Both the position numbers and the translations under genes were made by a program. The notes beneath the pieces were generated by a model that saw only the letters and a list, made by a program, of their open reading frames with translations, was not told the origin of the DNA and made no database searches. A stretch of DNA of 64,000 nt from Dichetophora obliterata (Eukaryota > Arthropoda > Insecta > Diptera > Sciomyzidae), in NCBI GenBank assembly GCA_963920525.1, contig OY986438.1, positions 214,954,896 to 215,018,895 of the forward strand, given 5' to 3'. Positions 46,521-57,343 of this stretch are shown here, in pieces; within the stretch, counting starts at the first letter, position 1, and the number at the start of each line of letters is the position of its first letter.

Positions 46521-48382
46521 GTAAGTAATTAAATATTATGAGAAGTCGATCAATACATAAATTATGGTTGAAAAAGGTTCTTCAGATCTTAGAGCTTCGA
46601 AAATCAAACAGCGTTTTTATTCCCAGGCCACCCTTTGGAAAGGTTTATTTTAATTGCCGGAAATAGTTTTCCTTCTATTGAACATAAAAGACACGACATT
46701 GATTTTAAACTCCAGATATCATTGATCCTTCTACACACTAACATTCATACACACTTATACAGATTGCTGTTAATTACAGGAAAAAGAGAAACTTTGTGCA
46801 ATTGTAATTCAATTGAAACATTTTTGAGGAAACCCCTTAAAAACTTTCTTTTGGCTGGCCCTTGTATCCTGTAATTAGCAGCTACCCCAGCAAGAATGTA
46901 CAAAACACACAACGGGCTCATATTGATTACAGGGTTGGTTTGCATCAATGATTTTAGATAAGGTGAACCATTTTGGTTACTTTTCGAAAGAGAAAAATTA
47001 TTTATATCCATTACTAAAAAACTATGCCATGTTTATTTGCACATCTCATCTAATCTCTTTTGAAAGTATAAAGTTTTCTGGTAAAACAAGAATGAAAATA
47101 AGTTTAAAGACATGAGCTACGAATGGTTTCAGTCTTTGTTTCACTCGCAATTACAGTACAAGTAAAAAACTACTGCCAAACAAAAATAACACAAATAAAA
47201 GTCATTAAGAACTCGTTCCAAAGTCAAGCTGAATAAAAAAAAAAAAAAATAAAAATAATACAAGAAAAAACAACCAGGGAAAACTTTTTAGGAATTATAT
47301 TCATTTGTACAACAAAAGTAAGAAGAGCAGAATAGCTAAAGGAATACGCGAACAAGTCGACACTCTGTTGTTTAGTACAAACAAATGCTCACCCGATGTT
47401 TATTAAGTGCAAAACACGAGTTCAACAGCTAAAATCAGTAGTCATTTCACAAAACCACTTATCTCAAAATATGAAATTTTTGAGAATAATGAAAATATTA
47501 CTTTCGAGCTATACTAAAAGCTTTTTGTTTACATTTTTATATTGTTTACAAGCAATGCAAAAATATTGTATTGTGAAGAGATTTTTTTTCAAGTTTCGTT
47601 TTTTACTATTTACTTAAGTTAATCAACTTATTTGAAATAAGTGCTTTTCTCATATGATATTTTAGAGTAGTGTAACATAGCATTTAATTTGTCATCACAT
47701 TCGAACACCATGTTTTCAAATTTCGCATTCGATAAAAAAGAAAACTTAAATAAAAATAACATGTTTTGTCAAAAGGACATAAAATTCGAAAAAATTTGGA
47801 CTACTTTGTCGAGATGAGTTGTTTGGTCTGATTTATCTGATGTAATTTAAAAAAAAGCTCAAGAGAAGTTGAACTGTTATACAGCATAACTCTTAAGCCA
47901 GGCTAAGGGACCCATGACAAAAAAACTGGAATATTTTCATATCTCGACTTAAGCTAATTTGCAGTGTGGCCAACAATTTTAAGCCAAAAGACATCAACTC
48001 AAAAGAAGAAACACGTCATTTTGACAAAAAAAGCACTATAAATAAAATCGTTAATAAAAGATGTATCCTACGAAAAAAAATATATATTACACCGCATTTT
48101 GGAAGTCTTTAGAAAGTGTATCTATCCAAAGAATATATTCTAGAATATGGTAAGAAAATAATTTATTCAAAAACTCAGAATTACGGAAAATTTGTATTCA
48201 GTTTGTTTTTTTTTTTTTTATTAAAAAATTACTTTTTTAAATAGGCAATCTTATATTGACTAGCAAATGTTGGTTAAGGATCTTAAGACTGAAATGATTA
48301 AATACAAACGAATCTCATGTTTTTCTAGTATATTTTTCGAAGCACAAGATTTTTAATTAAAATATAAACACGCATTTAGAGC

Positions 48383-49214
48383 GAATACACGCTCAGAAAT
48401 CTTGGATAAAATTCTAATAAAAACTGTATTGTATATATGACCAAACCAGAATTGCATTCGAATCTAATATATGTCAAATATTAAAATTGAATTCTAATCC
48501 CATAATACTAAATTCTAATTCAGAATTGCAAAAGAAACAGAAGGCTTTGAACAATACTATTCTGGTTTATATTTTAATGCATTTGTAATCAAGTGTAATA
48601 CTTCAGTTATTAAAAAGTAATACAAATAAAAAAAATTTTTTTAAATATTAATACAAATTGTATTAAATAGTAATACAAATTGTATTAAATAGTAATACAG
48701 ATTGTATTAAACAGTAATACAAGATGTATAACATTTAATACATATTGTCCTGAAAAGGTGAAAAGAAAAATCAACATTTATGGAATAAATTTATGGAACA
48801 TTTGTGGAAAAAAGCTATAAATCTTTTATATGTTTACTTACTTTTAAAATTCCAAGTGAAATAAAAAGAAAATATTTGGTCAACCAATAGCATTTATTCA
48901 TTTAAAGTTTATTTAATAACATACGGTTTTTCGTTAACAAAAACTATTTCTTTAGGTTTTATTTTGACAATGTCAGATTTCAGAATCAGACTGACAATTT
49001 GACAGATGCTTGATAGATATTTGAATTATATTTTAAGACAATTTGTATTATAACTTGTATATAATACAATTTTTATTATACTTTAATACAGATAACATTA
49101 AATCAATTTTTAAATATACTTGAAAGTATAAGTTTTAATCAAAAATTTATTAAAAAATGCATGATTCCAACGCTTGGCTTAAAATTAATTCCAAGATTTC
49201 TGAGCGTGTATAAA
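48383..49214. mobile_element. 0.83-kb inverted-repeat element, possible 9-10-bp duplication
   Basis: ATACACGCTCAGAAATCTTG at the left is mirrored by CAAGATTTCTGAGCGTGTAT at the right. CATTTAGAGC occurs on both sides (48373-48382 and 49215-49224), a 9-10-bp candidate target duplication of the size expected for Mutator-like elements. The interior has a tandem palindromic TAATACAAATTGTATTA repeat. No transposase was seen. The superfamily is a suggestion only. Confidence 0.75.
48649..48730. repeat. 22-bp tandem repeat of a palindromic unit
   Basis: The unit TAATACAAATTGTATTAAATAG is repeated about four times with small changes. TAATACAA and TTGTATTA pair, so each unit can form a hairpin. It lies inside the element at 48383-49214, and related TTGTATTATA / TATAATACAA motifs occur near 49041-49072. 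Confidence 0.85.
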
Positions 49215-50400
49215 CATTTAGAGCATTAAACATTTTTTGAATTCTGAGCAAGAAAGGCATATATTATATTATATACAATATATTATATATATTATCAGTC
49301 TTACAAAAGAAACAATTGAAATAAATGTGCACCATATTTAGTGCTTTTTTATCCAGTGACTTAAAAAATAAAACGTATTGTAACATCGGAAAGCACTGAC
49401 TGCAGCTGACTGTAGCACTGTTGATTCCGTAATTATCCTCCAAACTAATTTTTATTACAAATACTCCCTTTTTCTACAGATAGAGCTATCAATATATTTT
49501 CAATAGAGGAATTTACGTTTTCTGCAACGAAATAATCTCAGCAACCGAAATAACTATCCTCTTATTGGAAAATATTTTAAGTGTAAAATATATACAGTTA
49601 CTGTGAGATAAGATAGGAGTTTTACCTTTTGAATTTTTAGAGGTTTATTTAGAAGTATAAAAAACACTACTAAACTTCTTATTTTCAAACTTAACATAAC
49701 TTGAAGAAGAACGTGAATGTCCTTAACGTTTAAGGAAGCACAACTAGATGTGATGTCCCAAAAAGGTCTTGTTTAGGATTTTGTTTTTGCCATACATTAA
49801 AATAATTAATAATAACTTTTTTTTTAAAATGAAACATATATATGTATTTGAAGAACATATTTTATTTTTTTATGACAAAATATTGGATTAAAAAGTGGGA
49901 TACAGAAAATTTGCAAGGGATAAAAAAGTGTTTTGCCGAGATCATCACTGGATCAGCTAAAAAGAAAAGGGATCATTTAATGAAATAATGCTCCGGATGG
50001 TCGAAGGGATTAGAAAAATACTGCTTTTTCGAAAAATGACGGATATTGCAATTCGAAGTTGTTTATTCGACCAAAATTTCCCCTAATATTTTCGGCTATA
50101 AAAAAAATAATCGTCCACAAAAAAATCCTTTGTTCATCCGGAGACAATTATGTATAAGTCAGAAAAATTTCAAACTGATCGGTAAAGCCGTTCTAAAGTT
50201 ACTTTGATCACCGAATTTGACAACATGGTTTTGAAAAAAATGCGTTGAAAGTTTTGACTACGACTTGCATGCAGATAAAAAACCGCTATTAGTTCTTTAT
50301 CTCCATAAATAATAATCCGATTAGTCTGAAATTTTTAAAGAATACTTTTGATATATTCTACTTTTGGAATATGAAAAAAAAATCTTTTTTTTTAAATTCA

Positions 50401-51602
50401 AACTACCCACCGGGAAAATGAGAATTAATTCGTAAAAAAATCCGGAATTGAATGGATTCTTGTGATGCCTTTTAGAATGTATTCCAAAGAATATAGAAAT
50501 TTAAAGCAAAACCTATGAATTGGAATCAATAAACAAAAACTTTATTGATTCGTTTTTATTGCTGCAGGAATCGATTATGAAGTATATAACAATTTATAAT
50601 AAAGTAAATGTTAGATTCCTTGCTTGCTTTTATGGTAAGTGAAAAACGAATTGATTCTTAAACAAATTCTACTATAAGCGAAAAAAGAATCAATCTGTTA
50701 TGATTTGTATTTTCAGTTTTTTGTTGATGTTTTTGTTTTTGTCAGATGTTTTTGAAAAACGATTGTTCTGTTGTTTTCCTTTCACGCGTTGCTTAAAAAT
50801 TTTACTTTCTGTTTGATTTGTCAGCGTTGAAGGAACAAACTGCTTCAGAAGGCTCGAAAATTTTAATAATGCATTGTTTGGTAAGCTATGAAAAACCATT
50901 GCTCTTTACTTGTTTAAATCATTTCTTAATGTTTTTTAAATGCAGAGTGCATTTGCAAGGAAGAATACGACCAGGAACAGTCCCAAAAAGTTATGAAGGA
51001 AGCTATACACAAGTCAAAATGTAAATACTATAAGGAATACTATACATTCTATAAGGAATACTGTAATACTATACATTATAGTAAATACTATACATTCAAA
51101 GCAAAACGGAAGGAACAACATCAATATTTATCATAAACATCAATATTTTTGCAATAAATGTGGTATTATTAAAATCTAAATCTCGTCTGTCTAAATATTA
51201 TTTATTTTTTCAAAATACCTAATAATTATCTCTATTAATTTGAATTATTATTATATAATTTTTTATTAGTTATTTCAAAAAGAATAAAAGATTTTCAATT
51301 CTGCCATACAAACCTTTGCATTATGGAATTCATTCATGTATATCTATTCCAAAAGGGCTTCTTAGCGATTCGTACTTTTCTCATATTTAAAAATTCATAC
51401 TTTTTTCATTTAAAAGAATCCATTTTATAAGCGAATAAAAGAATCGATTTCAGCAGTGGTTCAAGTGGAAGGCAGAAAAGAATGTACTACTTTTTGTAGG
51501 ACATCACAATGTTAAAAATAATCAATTCTAGAATCAATAATTGGAAAAGTGAATTGATTCTTTTTTCATACACAATTGATTCTTTTTTCCCGGTGAGTAG
51601 TT
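50401..51602. mobile_element. 1.2-kb inverted-repeat element with GAATCAATT subterminal motifs
   Basis: The ends AACTACCCACCGGGAAAA (left) and TTTTCCCGGTGAGTAGTT (right) are near-perfect inverses. GAATCAAT, ATTGATTC and close variants recur many times in the outer 400 bp on both sides (for example 50441, 50522, 50547, 50650, 50688, 51420, 51522 and 51553-51585). No recognisable protein or clear target duplication was found. Confidence 0.7.
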
Positions 51603-51689
51603 GTGCACCCTTCAAAACACCCTTAAATACAATTATCGGAAAAAGCTTTCTCTCACACGAAGTAAAGCATATACACGTAAAACAATACA

Positions 51690-52630
51690 CTGTTAAAAAT
51701 TTTGGAATAAAATTGAAACTTTTGACCACAACAGCTTTGGTTTCAAATCTAGTATTTGCAAAATACTAAAAAATCGTTTTAATAAAGCTTTGGTTTTAAA
51801 TTTAGTACAAGCTTGGATTAAAATGTAAAAAAAATAAGCACAGTGACATTCGAACCAAGCACTTCCAGTTTGTAAGCTCATTACGTTAACTACAGCCCTT
51901 TAGGAAACAAAGCGCTTCGAAACCACTTTCAAAAGCGCTTTTTTCTCGCTTTAAATAGCGATTTTTTTAACATTGTCATGTCATTGGAAAGAAGACCTTT
52001 GTTCTCGCTATGAAAAGCGATTCAAAAAAGCGCTTTGCTCTTGTTCGGAAAGAGCACTTTCTTCGTTAGCGCCTGCATGCACAACTTCAGTTTTGATGGC
52101 GTCTACTCTTGCCCGAACTAATATTTTACATTTATGTTTTGCATATCCAAACAACTTGCCAGTCTTTTTATTACCTTTTTTATGAAACCTTATATTTTTC
52201 ACTATTTTGCTGCAACACTTTTTCACGAATTAAATTTTTTGCGTATACTAGTGCTGAGCAATGATTAGAAAAGTACAAGTGATGTTAGGGTTGCGAGTAC
52301 GAGCAGTCAGCAGAGTAGATAATGGAAAAGGACGAAGAATCTCGAAAGCAAACAGCTTTTTTTAAGCTCAGTTTGTAGCGAGAGCAAAGCCCTTTTCAAA
52401 AGCACTATTCTAAGGCAGAGTGAAGCAATTTTTACTTGCTTTTTAGTAAAGCACTTTAAAATGTTCGATAGGGTGGGCTATTGCGCTATACGAAACAAAC
52501 ACAATTAATAAGCATATGAACCTAATAGCCTAATATTGAGTTTCAGCATTGCAATATTTCTTTGGTTTAAATTTTAGAACAGAAAAGTTTTAATTATGGT
52601 TTAGAATTTGTGAACGTTTTAATTTTAAAC
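51690..52630. mobile_element. Dispersed element with tRNA-like segment, copy 2, enlarged by an insert
   Basis: Shares its left end (ACACTGTTAAAAATTTT, then CAGCTTTGGTTTCA), middle (GACATTCGAACCAAGC..CTTCCAGTTTGT) and right end (TTTCTTTGGTTTAAATTTTAG) with 38780-39310. About 560 bp (roughly 51900-52465) is absent from copy 1. That insert is rich in AAAGCGCTTT motifs on both strands, suggesting a further nested element. Confidence 0.6.
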
Positions 52631-52636
52631 CTCAAG

Positions 52637-53172
52637 TTGAAGGAAAAGGATTTTTCATTAACAAGACATGTGTTTGTTTAAAAAAATTTATTAAATACTT
52701 AGGACCTTTCAAACACAACAATATGGGTTATGAAATGAAAGAGGATAATCTTTTGTTTATTTACCCCGCCAAATTCTTGTTAAAAATGCCCTTGTAAAAA
52801 ACTAAACAATGAAATTTGCTTGTTCAAATTTTACCTGAATACCTTTTTTGGTTTGATATTAAAAGTAATTGGAAGTTTTTTATTTGAAACAAACTGAAAA
52901 TTTTATTCATAAATTTTTAAATAAAACATAAGTAAATTAAACTTATTTACATATTTCTTATGGAAGTATGGTTATCTAGTATTTAAAAGTAAATGTTTAA
53001 TATTTAGAAGACGATGGTCCTCTTTCATTAGATACCCAAATGGTCATGTTTGGAAGGTTTTAAGTATCAAAATAAATTTAGTTAAACAAATACATGTCTT
53101 GGAACTTAAAAAACCTTTAATAAAAATCATGATGTTCTAGAGAAAAAGCAAGACTATCCTTTACCTTTAATT
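52637..53172. mobile_element. Inverted-repeat element of about 0.54 kb
   Basis: AAGGAAAAGGAT at 52640 is mirrored by ATCCTTTACCTT at 53156. Inside, CAAGACATGTGTTTGTTTA (52662) is mirrored at 53083-53105, followed by matching ATTTATT, ACCTTTCAAACA and GAAAGAGGA blocks, so each arm is about 100 bp or more. No protein or target duplication was seen. The ends are approximate. Confidence 0.6.
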
Positions 53173-53710
53173 TCACGTGTATATGGTTTATTTCGTGTGT
53201 GAAAAGTGCTTTTGCACGGTGTTATTTGTCTATTTTTCATACTTAGAGACTTGACACTTTTCAATGAAAAATGTTGCACAAAATTTTATAAAAAATAACT
53301 TTAAACTGGCGAAGTAGCGTACAAAATTTTTCCATTACCTTGAAGCTATTTAAAGCTTTTTCGAAAACGACGATGTTATTATACACCTCATGTTTCAACA
53401 TCTATTCACTGAAATTTGATAGCTAAAGTCGTCGCACTTCCCCTATTTTTACTGGCGATAATCTGCAATACCTGTTCAGTGTTGCCACTTTTTGATAGCC
53501 AAATTCCTCAAAAACTTCCTAAACTTCAATAAAATTCCTCAAAAATTTTCTTTAAATGATATTTTATTTTTCAACGTAACATGAACAAATATATTTTTTA
53601 CTGCATATTTTCTATCCTATTGGATATTTATATTAAAACGCTCTGTTTTTAGTCGGACGTTTTAGTCTTAATGTACGTTTCAGTTAAAAAATTTTAGTTA
53701 TAGGCATAAA

Positions 53711-53995
53711 TTATATTAATGGAAATTTATTTTTCCAATTTAATGAAAAAATTTTTTGATTGCATTCAAATAAGAAACCACCGTTTTTATTAATTTCTTC
53801 TTTAGTAAAAATAATTGATGAAACTGTCTCTGTAAAGAGTCTGTTTCTCAAACTTGTTTTACAATTGTTCAATTTACTAAATTCTCGCTCAACTGCTACA
53901 TTAGAAAAAGGAAGAATTAATAGTAATGATATTGTTTTTTCCAAATTTGGAAACATAAATATATCTACTGAATTTTTTATATTATTAAAAACCAA
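53711..53995 (-). pseudogene. hAT transposase C-terminal fragment
   Basis: The 94-residue frame contains LLLILPFSNVAVEREFSKLN and KTSLRNRLFTETVSSIIF, the conserved dimerisation region at the C-terminus of hAT transposases. It reads toward the left end of its element (53477). Upstream on the minus strand the rest of the transposase is not readable and the space is filled by hairpins (54218-54382, 54583-54731) and the nested element. Non-functional. Confidence 0.88.
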
Positions 53996-54217
53996 TTTTC
54001 GTGATCTAAAGAATAATTAGATTCAACTTCGCACAATCTTAAAATGCCTGGTCTCTCCACTTATCATCGAGATATTGCATATTAACATCAATGAAATTAA
54101 ATCATTCTTTAAAAATATTTAAAGTTTTTAATACGAAAAATAGGGGCCTATAATATTTTTTATCATTTCCGTAGCTTTGGTATGAATGAGAGCACTATTT
54201 TTGATTTCTAAATCAGC

Positions 54218-54382
54218 GGTTCACATGATCCTACATGTTGTCACGCTTGGTGTGATGGACTTGAATTTGAAACATTTCAAATTTAAGACAACATGTTGTC
54301 AATCGGCTGTATCGCGCGTTCGAACGGTCAAATACGAGGCTTGTCCTACAATGCGTGACAACATGTACGATCATGTGAACCC
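54218..54382. repeat. 165-bp inverted-repeat unit inside the hAT element
   Basis: GGTTCACATGATC and TACATGTTGTCACGC at the left are mirrored at the right by GCGTGACAACATGTA and GATCATGTGAACC, with one mismatch in about 28 bp. It is probably a small MITE. No target duplication was recognised. Confidence 0.75.
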
Positions 54383-54582
54383 CGTTAATAGCAGATTTAA
54401 GCAGTGGAACCAAACTGTCAATGCGCCTTAATGGCAAATCATTTGTTGCCAGCAATCTAACCAATTTAAGTTTCACTTTTGTAATTTTATTGTTCACGGA
54501 TCTTTTGAAAGTGGCATCAACAGGCCGCGTCAGCGCGATGTCTTTGCTTTTTCGATTGTGCTTGGCGGAATTCTTGAGGCGG

Positions 54583-54731
54583 ACTAACCGCTTTATTTTG
54601 TATAACGAAAATTCACACCAACGACAAGCAAGACAAGAGTAGCAATACTTTCGTCTATACCTAATTTTATTTCTTCTCTTGTCTTGCTTGTCTTTGGTGT
54701 GCATTTTTGTTATAAAAAACAAAGCGTTAAG
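54583..54731. repeat. Hairpin with arms of about 50 bp
   Basis: CACACCAACGACAAGCAAG and ACAAGAG on the left are mirrored by CTCTTGT and CTTGCTTGTCTTTGGTGTG on the right. Pairing extends outward through TATAACGAAAAT and CTAACCGCTTT. The loop is about 45 bp (54640-54683). It may be a separate MITE or part of a larger hairpin with the unit at 54218. Confidence 0.8.
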
Positions 54732-55096
54732 TCACAGCATAAGCCTGACAGAACTTAGAGAATGCGACTTTTTTATTGTTTTCCGCAACTTTAAATAACC
54801 ATCCACTAAAAAAAAGCTATTAATAAATAATTGCACCAACAGAAACTATAATCAATACATATGTAACTTTGCTCGAGATGCAAACTGCAACCATGCACCC
54901 ATTTTTCTTGTTTTTATTTAATGTTTTAACTGATTTAAGCTGAAACCGTACGACAATTAGTAAGTTCGTTTGCACTTGTTTCAAAGTTTTTTAATAGCAA
55001 TCGAAAAGTCCAGTGTTCAATTTTAATTTAAGATATGCTCCTAACAGCCAGAAAAAGGTGCTGCTAAAGTTTTATTTTATATATATATATGTATAT

Positions 55097-57197
55097 TAGA
55101 CCTGTCCAGATTTCCAAAGTTCACATTTTTTAATTAGCACTTACAGTTTTAGAATCTCTCAATGATTGAAATAAGAACTGTGAAAAAAGATTTTGAAAAA
55201 CTTTTGCCAAAAAGTTGCTCAACGCGGTTGAAGTCAGGATTTTGGCAATTTTCGAAAATTTTAAAGGTATACGTACAAACAAAATTTTAAATAATTTATT
55301 AGTAAATATAAGAAATATCTAAAAGCGCAATCTTTGAGTTAAATGGTCAAGCAAATAAGAAAAAATTCAAAAAGTGAAAATTATTGAGCCGTTTACTTTC
55401 TGTAGCCTCTAGAAATCAAAAAATTCAGAAAATTTTCGCAATTTTTTTTTTCAATTCATTGTATTTTTTCGAAAAAAAAATTTTATGTACGTTTGCATAT
55501 TTTTTATATATTTTTGGAACAATAAGGTATAAAAAAATGTAGGTTAAGAATTTTTGGATGTGTCATTAGTCACTAAACAATTAATTTATTTATGAAGGGT
55601 CTGACTTAAATAGTTTAGTTTTAGTTATATGTGGCAGATTTTTTCTATGATCAGCTACGACTTGAAGCAAATATTGTTTTTGCTCTTCATCCTTCGTTGC
55701 ACTTGAGTTGTGTGATGTTATTAAGGCTACTCCTCTCTCTGCAACGTCGTTCACTATTTGTAAATTTTTAACAATTAAAAGCCCATTTATATAAGATTTG
55801 TTGTTTTCCCAATTGTCTACTGCATCGTCCATAAATTCAACTGATAGCTGCAGCTTCTCAAAAAAAAAAGAGTGTGTTCTTTGTTACAAAATGCTCCAAC
55901 TTTAGATCTGATATGTTGTTCATAATAAAAACTGGTGCTTTTTTGGCCCTAGTGGTATTGCCAGGATGGTTTCTGATGACGTGCACCATATTATTTCGGG
56001 TTTCGTAGCTTAATGATACATCATAAAAAGCTAAACCAACTAATTCTTCACCTAGGTACCAAAAATGGTTGCTTAATTTTTTTAACGCTTTATCAGCAGC
56101 ACTTTTGTGAATACTCTTGTATCTGTAAATTTGTAAAAAAAACGTATGAACTTTTTATGTTTAATTCAATTATTATAATTAATCATATCTTATTTAAACG
56201 AAGATTTAACTAACCTGTCAAGACTAAAGATCAACTAAAGATCGTTATATGGAGCTGAAGTTGGAATACTGGATACGAACCAGTACTTTGCATACACCAT
56301 TACAACAAACAAAGACACATAACGAATCATCTTTTCTTCCTCAGTTTTTAAGACAAACTGCTTTCTAAATATCCATATTTTTAAACAGTAAATTGCTTTG
56401 CTCATCCACCTAGCTCGATGCATAGCTCCAGAATATTTAAATTTAATCGTTCTCTGATCGTCGCCATCCAAAAATAATATAATGAGCTCTAGGAGCTCCT
56501 TGTAGTACTTTCTATCTTTTGACATCTGAAAGATAATATTATTAACTTCACACTGTAATGCAAAATATGCGATTTTATTTACAGATATTTGACTTTTGCA
56601 GAAAAAAAGAAACATGCCAATGTTTCTGTCGTCATATGACGACGCTATGAGAATATGGGTTAAGTCAGACCTTTCATAAAGAAATTAATTGTTTAGTGAC
56701 TAATGACACATCCAAAAATTCTTAACATACATTTTTTTATACCTTATTGTTCCTAGAATATATAAAAAGTACGCAAACGTATATAAAATTTATTTTTCGA
56801 AAAAATATAATGAATTGAAAAAAAAAATTGCGAAAATTTTCTGAAATTTTTGATTTCTAGAGGCTACAGAAAGTAAACGGCTCAATAATTTTCACTTTTT
56901 GAATTTTTTCTTATTTGTTTGACCATTAAGCTCAAAGATTGCGCTTTTAGATATTTCTTTTTTTACTAATATAATTTACTAATAAATTATTTAAAATTTT
57001 GTTTGTACGTATACCTTTAAAATTTACGAAAATTGCCAAAATCCTGACTTCAACCGCGTTGAGCAACTTTTTGGCAAAAGTTTTTCAAAATCTTTTTTCA
57101 CAGTTCTTATTTCAATCATTGAGCGATTCTAAAACTGTTAGTGCTCATTAAAAAATGTGAGTTTTGAAAAATCTCATACATTTCGTGGACAGGTCTA
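55097..57197 (-). mobile_element. 2.1-kb transposon with 0.5-kb inverted repeats, nested in the hAT
   Basis: The ends TAGACCTGTCC and GGACAGGTCTA are exact inverses, with the 8-bp direct repeat ATGTATAT outside (55089-55096 and 57198-57205). The inverted repeats are extremely long. From 55097 to about 55608 nearly every block is mirrored between 57197 and about 56660, for example CAACGCGGTTGAAGTCAGGA and TCTGTAGCCTCTAGAAATCA. Between them a minus-strand gene (55590-56650) has one intron. The arms are so similar that the element is probably young. The 8-bp duplication fits hAT or P-type elements, but the protein does not show the usual hAT C-terminal signature. Confidence 0.92.
55590..56615 (-). 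pseudogene. Protein of the nested transposon, family uncharacterised
   Basis: Minus strand. Exon A (56615-56215) encodes KYYKELLELIILFLDGD, YSGAMHRARWMSKAIYCLKI and FVSSIPTSAPYNDL. A 92-bp intron (GTTAGT at 56214, TTTACAG ending at 56123) follows. Exon B (56122-55590) encodes SAADKALKKLSNHFWYLGEE, VGLAFYDVSLSYETRNNMV, NDVAERGVALITSHN and DEEQKQYLLQVVADHRK, and ends inside the left inverted repeat. I recognise these motifs as a multi-copy family of uncharacterised proteins in insects and other invertebrates. Its enzymatic role is not established to me; association with terminal repeats suggests a transposase or its C-terminal half. Breaks: a TAG at 56235-56237 just after APYNDL, and a one-base excess in a T run near 55861 that shifts the frame. 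Confidence 0.75.
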
Positions 57198-57343
57198 ATG
57201 TATATAAAAGAAATACAATTGGTAACAATTGTCAAATTCCTCAAAAATTCCTCAAAATAAAAATACTCAAAAAATACTCACAGCCGCCTTAAATTCCGCA
57301 CTTTTTGAGGAATTACTCACAAAGTGGCAACACTGTACCTGTT

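Larger units (their letters stand above)
53477..57335 (-). mobile_element. hAT DNA transposon, 3.86 kb, interrupted by a nested element
   Basis: The ends CAGTGTTGCCACTTT (left) and AAAGTGGCAACACTG (right) are perfect inverses. The element is flanked by the 8-bp direct repeat TACCTGTT (53469-53476 and 57336-57343), diagnostic of hAT. TTCCTCAAAAA motifs recur near both ends (53500-53560 and 57240-57315). The transposase C-terminus is at 53711-53995 on the minus strand. Removing the nested element (55097-57197) and one copy of its duplication leaves about 1.75 kb, so the element is also internally deleted. Confidence 0.93.

Noticed and set aside
48649..48730. CRISPR-like spacing of palindromic repeats
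   Set aside because: The units are directly adjacent tandem repeats with no unique spacers, in a eukaryotic transposon.
54231..54722. 163-codon minus-strand frame
   Set aside because: It runs through two inverted-repeat units inside the hAT; no transposase motif.
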